In this document: positions 1 through 4,087 of the stretch, piece by piece
Position numbering within the stretch: the stretch's first letter is position 1
Layout of the letters: each line of letters begins with the position of its first letter
Origin: Candidatus Microgenomates bacterium
GTDB taxonomy: Bacteria > Patescibacteriota > Microgenomatia > UBA1406 > GWC2-37-13
Direction: 5' to 3'
NCBI GenBank assembly: GCA_015491205.1
Contig: WFWI01000082.1
Span: 1-12,506 of the forward strand
Length of the DNA stretch: 12,506 nucleotides
Made by a program: the position numbers and the translations under genes
Notes under the pieces: generated by a model
Databases searched by the model: none
Seen by the model: only the letters and a program-made list of their open reading frames with translations
What the model was told of the DNA's origin: nothing

Positions 1-280
1 AACAGCCAGCATCAATAAAGGCTATTAAATCGCCCCTTGCTTTTTCAATTGCAAAATTTCTGGCTTGCGGGATGTTTAAATTTTTTATGTAAAGTTTAAT
101 AAAAGAGTATTTTTTTTGAAATTTTTTAATTATATTAATTGTATTATCCCTTGACCCTCCGTCCACAATTATTATTTCCAAAGGCTTTAGGGTTTGGGGA
201 ACCAAAGACTCAAGGAGTTTTTTTATGGTTTTTTCTTCGTTTAAGATAACTGTGCAGATGGAGATTTTTAGTTTTTCCAT
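1..280 (-). CDS. GT2-family glycosyltransferase, N-terminal part (cut by window edge)
   Basis: Reading the minus strand from the ATG at 280 gives 93 codons open to the window edge. The protein starts MEKLKISICTVILNEEKTI, then has IIIVDGGSRDNT at about residues 37-48 and ends FIDAGC at 88-93. These are the marks of a GT-A fold family 2 glycosyltransferase: the N-terminal nucleotide-binding strand with the N-E-E-x-T-I turn, the VDGGSxDxT motif that holds the nucleotide-sugar, and the metal-binding D-x-D region, here DAG as in many family members. It would transfer a sugar from a nucleotide- or lipid-linked donor in cell-surface glycan synthesis; the acceptor cannot be told. The start overlaps the end of the upstream GT4 gene by 13 bp, so the two are probably translated together. 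No Shine-Dalgarno sequence precedes the ATG. The C-terminal half, including any membrane helices, lies outside the window. Confidence 0.9.
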   Translation of the reverse strand, partial: MEKLKISICTVILNEEKTIKKLLESLVPQTLKPLEIIIVDGGSRDNTINIIKKFQKKYSFIKLYIKNLNIPQARNFAIEKARGDLIAFIDAGC

Positions 281-1203
281 AAGTCCAAGTAAACTTCTGC
301 TATTTTTCTCCAGGTGTTTTTTTGGAGCCAGTTTTTTGCTTTTTCTGGGTTGTTTTTAATTTTAAAAAAAGGCGAAAGCTTCCAATAATCCTTTTTAAGC
401 GGGTTGTGGTAAAAGAGAAGAAGTTTGCATCCATAATTTAAAGCCTCGCAAGCTGAAAGGTACCCTCCAGGGCAGCAAAATTGCGTTTTTTCAAGGTATT
501 TTGAAGGGTTTTTTACTATACCCTTTACATCGCCGTATTTTTGAGCTTTTTTTCTCAAGTATCCATCGCCGCAAAAAACAATTTTGTATTTTCCTTTGTT
601 TTTTTTAATCCAGTTTATAAATTGCAAAAGGCCTGTATCCTTCTCCAATCTGCCTAAAAAAACAACAAGGTTTTTTTGTTTTTTAAATTTTTGCTGTAGC
701 ATTTTTTCAACTCCGCCGTAAATTATTTTATCCGCTTTTATTCCGTAGTATTTTGGGATATATTTTCCAATGCAGATGCTTTTGTGGCTAAGGTGAGCAG
801 AAAGTTTACGGATAAGTTTATTTTTTAAAGGAATAGGATAAACCCCTTCCCAACCATGAAAGGTTGAATAAACAGGCTTGAAAAAAAGAAAAAGCCTAAA
901 AGGCAGATACCAGATAAATACATCGTGAATGTGGATAATATCAGCTTTTAAAAAGGTTGGAAAGTATTTTAAAAGTTTGAGCCAGATTGTAAATAGCCCT
1001 AAAAATTTGATTTTGGGGTAGGAGAAGCGAAGGATTTTTATGTCATTGATTTTATCCTCAGAAAGTAGCTTGTTGTCATATTTTTCTGTAATAACTGTTA
1101 TTTTATGACCTTTTTTTGCAAGCTCTTTTGAGATAAAAAGTACATGTTTTTCAACTCCTCCAATGTAAGGGTAAAAAAGGCGGGTGAGAAAAACAATATT
1201 CAT
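268..1203 (-). CDS. GT4-family glycosyltransferase
   Basis: A 311-residue GT-B glycosyltransferase of family 4, which usually transfers a sugar from a UDP- or GDP-sugar to a glycan or lipid at the inner membrane face. The N-terminal domain opens MNIVFLTRLFYPYIGGVEKH with the glycine-rich GGVEKH loop (15-20), then HIHD (91-94) and STFHGWEG (113-120). The C-terminal domain has IYGGVE (161-166), VVFLGRLEKDTG (180-191), FCGDGYLR (210-217) and CEALNYGCKLL (252-262). The family's E-x7-E motif is incomplete: the second Glu is E253, but the first position is P245. At 311 residues it is shorter than the usual 350-400, mostly in the C-terminal domain. It starts 18 bp after the HD gene and overlaps the GT2 gene, so the three form one transcription unit. 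Exact substrate unknown. Confidence 0.9.
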   Translation of the reverse strand: MNIVFLTRLFYPYIGGVEKHVLFISKELAKKGHKITVITEKYDNKLLSEDKINDIKILRFSYPKIKFLGLFTIWLKLLKYFPTFLKADIIHIHDVFIWYLPFRLFLFFKPVYSTFHGWEGVYPIPLKNKLIRKLSAHLSHKSICIGKYIPKYYGIKADKIIYGGVEKMLQQKFKKQKNLVVFLGRLEKDTGLLQFINWIKKNKGKYKIVFCGDGYLRKKAQKYGDVKGIVKNPSKYLEKTQFCCPGGYLSACEALNYGCKLLLFYHNPLKKDYWKLSPFFKIKNNPEKAKNWLQKNTWRKIAEVYLDLWKN

Positions 1204-1221
1204 AAATGTATTTTACCCTTT

Positions 1222-1779
1222 TTACAGGCCAAGGTCAGTTTTTATTTTCTTCATTCCCTCAAGCACAATCTCTATGTGTTTTTCAAGGGGAACTCCTATT
1301 TCTTTAGCGCTTCTTTCAATATCCTCCCTTTTTACTCCTCCTGCAAAGCGGTTATCCTTCCATTTTTTTAGCACGCTTTTGACTGAGACGTTATCAAGAT
1401 TTCTACCTTTAACAAGAGCGACTGCGACAATAAGGCCTGTTAGCTCATCCACTGCCCGCAAAACTTTTGCCATTAAAGTTTTGGGCTCTACTCCAAACTC
1501 AAAGCCATGAGAGGCAACCGCATTTACAAGGTCCTCAGGTGCACCCTGTTCTTTTAGCCACTCCACAATCACTTGCGGGTGCTTGTCAGGATACTTTTCC
1601 CAATCAGCATCGTGAATAAGCCCAGCTATTGCCCATTTTTCCCGTTCTTTTTTATCTTTAACATTGAAGTAATCCGCGTATGCAAGCATTGCAGACTCAA
1701 CCGCAAGACAGTGTTTTATGAGGTTTTTGTTTTGAATCATTTCTTGGAGTTTTTCGTAGGCTTGTTGTCGGGTGAGCAT
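1222..1779 (-). CDS. HD-domain phosphohydrolase-like protein
   Basis: A 185-residue soluble protein of the HD superfamily, which are metal-dependent phosphohydrolases acting on nucleotides or related phosphate esters. The metal ligands are in order: H23 (IKHCLAVE), the HD doublet H56-D57 (GLIHDADWEKYPDKHPQ), H91 (ASHGFEFG) and D111 (RAVDELTG). This spacing matches the small stand-alone HD proteins usually annotated as HDIG-domain or HD-family hydrolases. No signal peptide or membrane segment is visible. It is first in a minus-strand unit followed by two glycosyltransferases, which does not by itself reveal the substrate. The start at 1779 is supported by a TATAAT box on the minus strand at 1793-1788, which would place the transcript start within a few bases of the ATG, so the message is probably leaderless. 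No Shine-Dalgarno sequence is possible in that space. Confidence 0.85.
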   Translation of the reverse strand: MLTRQQAYEKLQEMIQNKNLIKHCLAVESAMLAYADYFNVKDKKEREKWAIAGLIHDADWEKYPDKHPQVIVEWLKEQGAPEDLVNAVASHGFEFGVEPKTLMAKVLRAVDELTGLIVAVALVKGRNLDNVSVKSVLKKWKDNRFAGGVKREDIERSAKEIGVPLEKHIEIVLEGMKKIKTDLGL

Positions 1780-1783
1780 AGGG

Positions 1784-1795
1784 TATAATTATAAT
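1784..1795. promoter_or_regulatory. Overlapping divergent -10 boxes between the HD gene and hicB
   Basis: Only 18 bp separate the two divergent ATG codons. The plus strand carries TATAAT at 1784-1789 and again at 1790-1795; the minus strand carries TATAAT at 1793-1788. Allowing about 6-8 bases from -10 box to transcript start, the plus-strand message would begin at about 1796-1798 (the hicB ATG) and the minus-strand message at about 1781 (next to the HD ATG at 1779). A weak -35 candidate for the plus strand is TTGTTG at 1762-1767, 16 bp upstream. The two promoters share DNA, so polymerase binding in one direction should exclude the other. No clear -35 is seen for the minus direction. Confidence 0.6.
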
Positions 1796-1797
1796 AT

Positions 1798-2043
1798 ATG
1801 GCTAAGAAAAAATATAGAAAAAAGGTGCTTGAGTTTATAGCGGTATTTCAGGAGGAGAAAGAAGGAGGATATTCTGTTTGGGTTCCTGAGCTTCCAGGCT
1901 GTGCTTCCCAAGGTGAAACTTTTGAGGAGGCTTTGGAAAATATAAAAGAGGCAATAGAGTTGTATTTAGAAGATACAAAGAAAAAAGAGACCACGCCTGA
2001 ATATAGAAAACAATTTGTAGTCCCTATTTCTATTTATGCCTAA
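1798..2043 (+). CDS. hicB: HicB-like antitoxin
   Basis: An 81-residue HicB-family antitoxin. The core is EFIAVFQEEKEGGYSVWVPELPGCASQG followed by ETFEEALENIKEAIELYLED, the typical partial RNase H-like fold with the conserved P-E-L-P-G-C-x-S-x-G turn and the E-A-L-x-N-I-K-E-A-I helix. It would bind and neutralise the HicA toxin encoded next to it. The protein ends soon after this fold (KKKETTPEYRKQFVVPISIYA), so it lacks the C-terminal helix-turn-helix or ribbon-helix-helix DNA-binding part found in longer HicB proteins; self-repression is therefore not assured. It overlaps hicA by 8 bp, and the order is antitoxin first. The ATG follows a -10 box directly, so translation is probably leaderless. 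Confidence 0.88.
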   Translation: MAKKKYRKKVLEFIAVFQEEKEGGYSVWVPELPGCASQGETFEEALENIKEAIELYLEDTKKKETTPEYRKQFVVPISIYA

Positions 2044-2272
2044 GCTTCCTTTAGTCTCAGCGCGTATTTTAATTAAATTTTTAAAGACAAAAGGATTTGT
2101 TGTAATCTCTCAAAGAGGAAGTCATATCAAACTTGAGAACAATTTAGGTCAGGTAGTTATAGTTCCAAACAGAAAACAAATTAAAAAAGGAACTTTGAAA
2201 AAGGGAATTTTAAACCCTATTGGCATATCAACAGAAGAGTTGATTAAATTTCTTAAAAAAGGCAAAAAGTGA
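2036..2272 (+). CDS. hicA: HicA-like mRNA interferase toxin
   Basis: A 78-residue HicA-family toxin with the double-stranded-RNA-binding-like fold. It begins MPKLPLVSARILIKFLKTKGF and contains SQRGSHIKLEN, where the histidine in the G-S-H motif is the catalytic residue of the family, followed by VIVPNRKQIKKGTLKKGIL, the usual end of the fold. HicA cleaves mRNA when it is not held by HicB. The tail GISTEELIKFLKKGKK is lysine-rich. The gene starts inside the last codons of hicB (8-bp overlap) without a Shine-Dalgarno sequence, so it is probably translated by coupling. The stop TGA overlaps the GTG start of the NUDIX gene. All key residues are present, so the toxin looks functional, but this is inferred from sequence alone. 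Confidence 0.87.
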   Translation: MPKLPLVSARILIKFLKTKGFVVISQRGSHIKLENNLGQVVIVPNRKQIKKGTLKKGILNPIGISTEELIKFLKKGKK

Positions 2273-3165
2273 AGGGCAAGCTTTTACTTGAAAAACAAGA
2301 TTTCAGTCGGCCGTTTGTTGGAATAAACGCGTTAATTTTCAAAAGGGATGGAAAAGGGAAGGAATATGTTCTTCTTGGAAAAAGAAAAAATGTCTTTGGA
2401 GCTGGACATTGGCATACTCCAGGAGGACACCTTAAAATTGATGAGACTTTTGAGGAAGGGCTTAAGAGAGAGGTTTTTGAGGAGACGGGGTTGAGGGTGA
2501 AAAAAGGAAGACTTTTATGGGTAGAAGAGAATTTTTTGAATACTCATCATGTTGTTTTATATTTTGAAGCGATCCTTGATCCTCCAGACCAAACGCCAAA
2601 AAATTTAGAGCCAGAAAAGTGTTATGGTTGGAGGTGGTTTTCTTTGGACAACCTTCCTTCTCCTTTGTTAACTCTCCAGGATTTTTTCAAACAATATAAA
2701 AACAAAACCCGCATAGAAAATTTTGGAAAGGCTTCTCGCGACTTTATTGGAGTGGGAGTGGCAGCTGTGATAATGGATGAAGAGGGCAGGGTTTTAATGC
2801 AAAAGCGAGGAGGGAAAGCTTCAAACGAGGTTGGCAAATGGAAGTTTCCTGGTGGGAGAATAGAGTACAGGGAAAAAGCAGAGGATGCATTAAAGCGCGA
2901 GATGAAGGAGGAGTTGGGGGTTGAGGTTGAGATTGAAAAGTTTTTATTTAATCTTGAAAATTATATTCCTGAGGAGGGCGAGTACTGGTTTGTACCAGTT
3001 TATTTATGCAGGATAAAAAAAGGAAGAGTAAGAAATATGGAGCCTGAAAAATGTGAGGAAATTGCTTGGTTTGATATTGAGAGTCTCCCTGAAAATGTAG
3101 CGCATGGAACAAGAGAAATTGTTGCACATGTAAAGCGATTGCTCAAGAAAGATTCGAAATTCTAA
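2269..3165 (+). CDS. Tandem double-NUDIX hydrolase, NUDT15/MutT-like
   Basis: A 298-residue fusion of two complete NUDIX domains, enzymes that split nucleoside diphosphates linked to another group (for example oxidised or surplus NTPs) using Mg ions. Domain 1 covers about residues 17-135 with the box G53-x5-E59-x7-R67-E68-x2-E71-E72-x-G74; domain 2 covers about 159-290 with G196-x5-E202-x7-R210-E211-x2-E214-E215-x-G217. Both boxes match the full consensus, so both sites look active. Both domains also carry an EPEKC motif (114-118 and 258-262) before a W-x-x/W-F turn, as in NUDT15-like proteins. The start is GTG at 2269, overlapping the hicA stop by 4 bp (GTGA), so it is coupled to hicBA. The last codons, encoding DSKF and the TAA, lie in the terminal repeat of the following foldback region. 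Substrate not predictable. Confidence 0.88.
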   Translation: MKGKLLLEKQDFSRPFVGINALIFKRDGKGKEYVLLGKRKNVFGAGHWHTPGGHLKIDETFEEGLKREVFEETGLRVKKGRLLWVEENFLNTHHVVLYFEAILDPPDQTPKNLEPEKCYGWRWFSLDNLPSPLLTLQDFFKQYKNKTRIENFGKASRDFIGVGVAAVIMDEEGRVLMQKRGGKASNEVGKWKFPGGRIEYREKAEDALKREMKEELGVEVEIEKFLFNLENYIPEEGEYWFVPVYLCRIKKGRVRNMEPEKCEEIAWFDIESLPENVAHGTREIVAHVKRLLKKDSKF

Positions 3166-3195
3166 ATCCGAATTTCTAAACAATGATCAAAATCC

Positions 3196-3227
3196 ACCCT
3201 GTACCAGAACAAAGTACGGTACAGGGT
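3196..3227 (+). repeat. Hairpin repeat copy 1 (conserved-loop family)
   Basis: Perfect 10-bp stem ACCCTGTACC (3196-3205) with GGTACAGGGT (3218-3227) around the 12-base loop AGAACAAAGTAC (3206-3217). The loop and the closing ACC/GGT recur in copies at 3898-3927 and 3931-3962. There is no T-run after the stem, so it is not a classic intrinsic terminator. Confidence 0.8.
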
Positions 3228-3228
3228 A

Positions 3229-3259
3229 GTCCCTAACCGTGCTTATTTTGGTTCGGGAC
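3229..3259 (-). repeat. Hairpin repeat copy 2 (inverted, degenerate)
   Basis: Stem GTCCCTAACC (3229-3238) with GGTTCGGGAC (3250-3259), one mismatch in ten. Read on the minus strand, the 11-base loop is AAAATAAGCAC, closed by ACC/GGT, close to the loop AGATCAAAGCAC of the copy at 3931-3962. It lies one base from copy 1 in the opposite orientation, giving a head-to-head pair. Confidence 0.65.
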
Positions 3260-3266
3260 AAATGTT

Positions 3267-3308
3267 CAAATGACCAAAACTTTTTTTGTTTTGAATTTTG
3301 GTCATTTG
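3267..3308. repeat. 13-bp perfect inverted repeat
   Basis: CAAATGACCAAAA (3267-3279) is perfectly inverted at 3296-3308, with a 16-base T-rich loop. The T-run lies in the loop and not after the stem, so it does not look like a standard terminator in the plus direction. On the minus strand the stem is also not followed by a T-run. It may form part of the fold of the surrounding repeat region. Confidence 0.6.
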
Positions 3309-3322
3309 GTAATTTGAATTTG

Positions 3323-3361
3323 CCGCGCCCGCAACGCCTACGGCTTGCGATGGCGGGCGGG
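3323..3361. repeat. GC-rich imperfect hairpin
   Basis: A GC-rich island in AT-rich DNA. It pairs GCC (3327-3329) with GGC (3352-3354), CGCAA (3330-3334) with TTGCG (3345-3349), and GCC (3336-3338) with GGC (3342-3344) around a TAC loop, with small bulges. Its base composition differs sharply from its surroundings, which suggests that it arrived as part of a repeat element. Confidence 0.5.
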
Positions 3362-3391
3362 TTTCGGATTTCGATATTCGAATTTCGAATT

Positions 3392-3400
3392 TGGTATAAT
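3392..3400 (+). promoter_or_regulatory. Extended -10 promoter of the tmRNA
   Basis: TGG followed by TATAAT (3395-3400) is a perfect extended -10 element. The transcript would start around 3407-3410, matching the mature tmRNA 5' end at 3410 or leaving only a few bases to trim. No good -35 box is seen about 17 bp upstream, where the foldback repeat ends; an extended -10 does not need one. Confidence 0.75.
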
Positions 3401-3409
3401 ATATTCTCT

Positions 3410-3787
3410 GGGGATGCTGGGGCTCGACGCAGCGTTAAGCTCTTTTAAAAACTGCAGGGTCGGAGCCATCCGTTAAATGGCAAAACAAGTGCCAACGAAG
3501 AGGCATATCCAACTCCTTATGCTGGGGCCTATGCCTATGTTCAGCCCATATATGCATAAGGAGCACTCCCTAAGGGTTTTCTCCGGTTAAACCCTTAGGG
3601 GGAAACCCAACCGGAGTGCAGCCCTTAGCCTTGAGGGCGGGCTTAGGGTCAAGAGAAACTAGCCCTCCGGCCTGGGATAGGTTTGGTTGTTTTTCCTTTC
3701 CCAGGTAAAAGATAAAAACAACCTATGCCCTGCTAAAGGTTTTTAAAAGAGCCGCTGCGGACGCGGGTTCAACTCCCGCCATCTCCA
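3410..3787 (+). ncRNA. ssrA: Transfer-messenger RNA (tmRNA)
   Basis: A complete 378-nt one-piece tmRNA, which rescues stalled ribosomes. The acceptor stem pairs GGGGATG (3410-3416) with CATCTCC (3780-3786) and has the G3-U70 wobble that alanyl-tRNA synthetase recognises; the discriminator A is 3787. The T-arm is GCGGG TTCAACT CCCGC. Helix 2 pairs GCAGCG (3429-3434) with CGCTGC (3753-3758), then a perfect 14-bp helix joins 3439-3452 to 3739-3752, and GCAGGG (3454-3459) pairs with CCCTGC (3728-3733). Pseudoknots are visible: 3570-3579 with 3589-3598 plus 3581-3588 with 3609-3616; and 3671-3677 with 3699-3705 plus 3686-3694 with 3714-3722. CCA is not encoded and must be added. tRNA-Gly follows after six bases, so both probably come from one transcript. 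Confidence 0.97.
3491..3559 (+). other. tmRNA tag-peptide reading frame
   Basis: From the likely resume codon GCC at 3491 the frame is open for 22 codons to TAA at 3557-3559, just before the first downstream pseudoknot, as expected for a tmRNA. The encoded tag begins ANEEAYP, has a tyrosine/alanine/proline-rich middle and ends VQPIYA. The ANEE start resembles the usual A-N-D-E beginning. The end is -YA, not the common -LAA or -VAA degradation signal. The resume codon is inferred from these points and not from a firm upstream signal; the bases before it (AACAAGT) only loosely resemble the E. coli determinant. Confidence 0.85.
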
Positions 3788-3793
3788 CACAGT

Positions 3794-3865
3794 GCGGCGG
3801 TAGTTCAGGGGTAGAACGTCTCCCTTCCAAGGAGAAGGTCGCCGGTTCGAATCCGGTCCGCCGCT
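3794..3865 (+). tRNA. tRNA-Gly (anticodon TCC)
   Basis: A full 72-base cloverleaf: acceptor GCGGCGG with CCGCCGC, D-arm GTTC/GAAC, anticodon stem TCTCC/GGAGA with loop CTTCCAA (anticodon TCC at 3826-3828), variable AGGTC, and T-arm GCCGG TTCGAAT CCGGT. The discriminator is T3865, usual for bacterial tRNA-Gly. No CCA is encoded. It reads GGA and GGG, and other glycine codons by wobble. It lies six bases after the tmRNA with no promoter of its own in the gap, so it is co-transcribed and cut out of a joint precursor. Confidence 0.97.
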
Positions 3866-3897
3866 CTAAGTTGAAAAAGCGGGGAGGCGCCGGTTCG

Positions 3898-3927
3898 CCC
3901 CGAACCAGAGCGGAGCGCGGTTCGGGG
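3898..3927 (+). repeat. Hairpin repeat copy 3 (conserved-loop family)
   Basis: Perfect 9-bp stem CCCCGAACC (3898-3906) with GGTTCGGGG (3919-3927) around the loop AGAGCGGAGCGC (3907-3918). The loop fits AGAnCrrAGynC and the closing ACC/GGT is kept, while the outer stem differs from copy 1 and copy 4 with matching changes on both arms. GGTTC just upstream (3892-3896) can compete for GAACC. Confidence 0.8.
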
Positions 3928-3930
3928 TAA

Positions 3931-3962
3931 ACCCAGCACCAGATCAAAGCACGGTACTGGGT
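3931..3962 (+). repeat. Hairpin repeat copy 4 (conserved-loop family)
   Basis: Stem ACCCAGCACC (3931-3940) with GGTACTGGGT (3953-3962), one C-A mismatch in ten, around the loop AGATCAAAGCAC (3941-3952). The loop differs from copy 1 at only two positions. It follows copy 3 after three bases and precedes the tRNA-tail fragment. Confidence 0.8.
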
Positions 3963-3996
3963 GAAAATCCGGTCCGTCGCTCAAGTAAAATTGCGC

Positions 3997-4024
3997 TTGA
4001 AATTTGGGGTTTTGGGTGTATAAT
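3997..4024 (+). promoter_or_regulatory. rpoB operon promoter
   Basis: TTGAAA (3997-4002) and a perfect TATAAT (4019-4024), 16 bp apart, form a good housekeeping sigma-70-type promoter. Transcription would start near 4031, giving a leader of roughly 57 bases to the rpoB ATG at 4088. The leader shows no Shine-Dalgarno sequence and only a weak CCTC/GAGG hairpin, so no attenuator or L10-binding site can be claimed. Confidence 0.8.
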
Positions 4025-4087
4025 TTAATTCACTTTTCAAAAAGCCTCTTTGGTGAGGGTTAATTTTTTGGTTTAAAAAGCAAACAA

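Larger units (their letters stand above)
3151..3391. repeat. Foldback (MITE/REP-like) intergenic region
   Basis: This 240-bp stretch contains no gene. Its ends are inverted: ATTCGAAAT at 3152-3160 against ATTTCGAAT at 3382-3390, with looser inverted similarity continuing inward (AAATCCGAA near 3164-3172 against TTCGGATTT near 3363-3371; AATGATCAAAAT near 3182-3193 against AATTTTGGTCATTT near 3294-3307). Inside are two hairpins of a repeated family (3196-3227 and 3229-3259), a 13-bp perfect inverted repeat and a GC-rich hairpin. It carries no transposase. The left end overlaps the last codons of the NUDIX gene and the right end abuts the tmRNA promoter. A non-autonomous mobile repeat is the simplest reading; pile-up of several unrelated repeats is the alternative. 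Confidence 0.55.
3879..3986 (+). pseudogene. Broken tRNA-Gly 3' copy interrupted by hairpin repeats
   Basis: GCCGGTTCG at 3889-3897 repeats the T-arm start of the intact tRNA (3841-3849). The sequence AATCCGGTCCGtCGCTC at 3966-3982 repeats the tRNA end at 3850-3866 with one change. The similarity runs past the tRNA, where AAGT follows CGCTC in both. Joined together, the two pieces rebuild the T-arm and 3' acceptor strand of tRNA-Gly; the D-arm and 5' acceptor strand are absent and no recognisable anticodon loop is left. The break lies in the T-loop and is filled by two hairpins (3898-3927 and 3931-3962). It cannot make a tRNA. It may be a decayed tandem tRNA copy, or a tRNA-tail duplication left by an integrated element. 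Confidence 0.65.

Noticed and set aside
2270..2272. Possible TGA recoding to glycine, as in some CPR lineages
   Set aside because: TGA ends hicA at the expected length, all other genes lack in-frame TGA, and the downstream gene starts at this point. The standard code fits.
3267..3308. An intrinsic terminator for the NUDIX operon
   Set aside because: The T-run lies in the loop, and no T-run follows the stem on either strand.
3239..3448. A plus-strand open frame of 69 codons between the NUDIX gene and the tmRNA
   Set aside because: It runs through hairpin copy 2, the AT-rich foldback and into the tmRNA; its product is low-complexity and has no family-like features.
3723..3947. A minus-strand open frame of 74 codons with a phrase like RRTGFEPATFSLEGRRSTPELP
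   Set aside because: It is antisense to the tmRNA 3' end, the tRNA-Gly gene and the hairpins. This kind of peptide is a well-known false ORF opposite tRNA genes.
3196..3962. A CRISPR-like repeat array
   Set aside because: There are only four copies, in both orientations, at uneven distances, with no spacers of uniform length and no cas genes.
3898..3965. An intron inside a tRNA gene
   Set aside because: The insert is only about 68 bases, lies in the T-loop, has no group I or II intron core, and the flanking tRNA copy lacks its D-arm, 5' acceptor strand and a recognisable anticodon loop.
4025..4087. An attenuator or riboswitch in the rpoB leader
   Set aside because: Only a four-base-pair CCTC/GAGG hairpin is visible, too weak to support a call.
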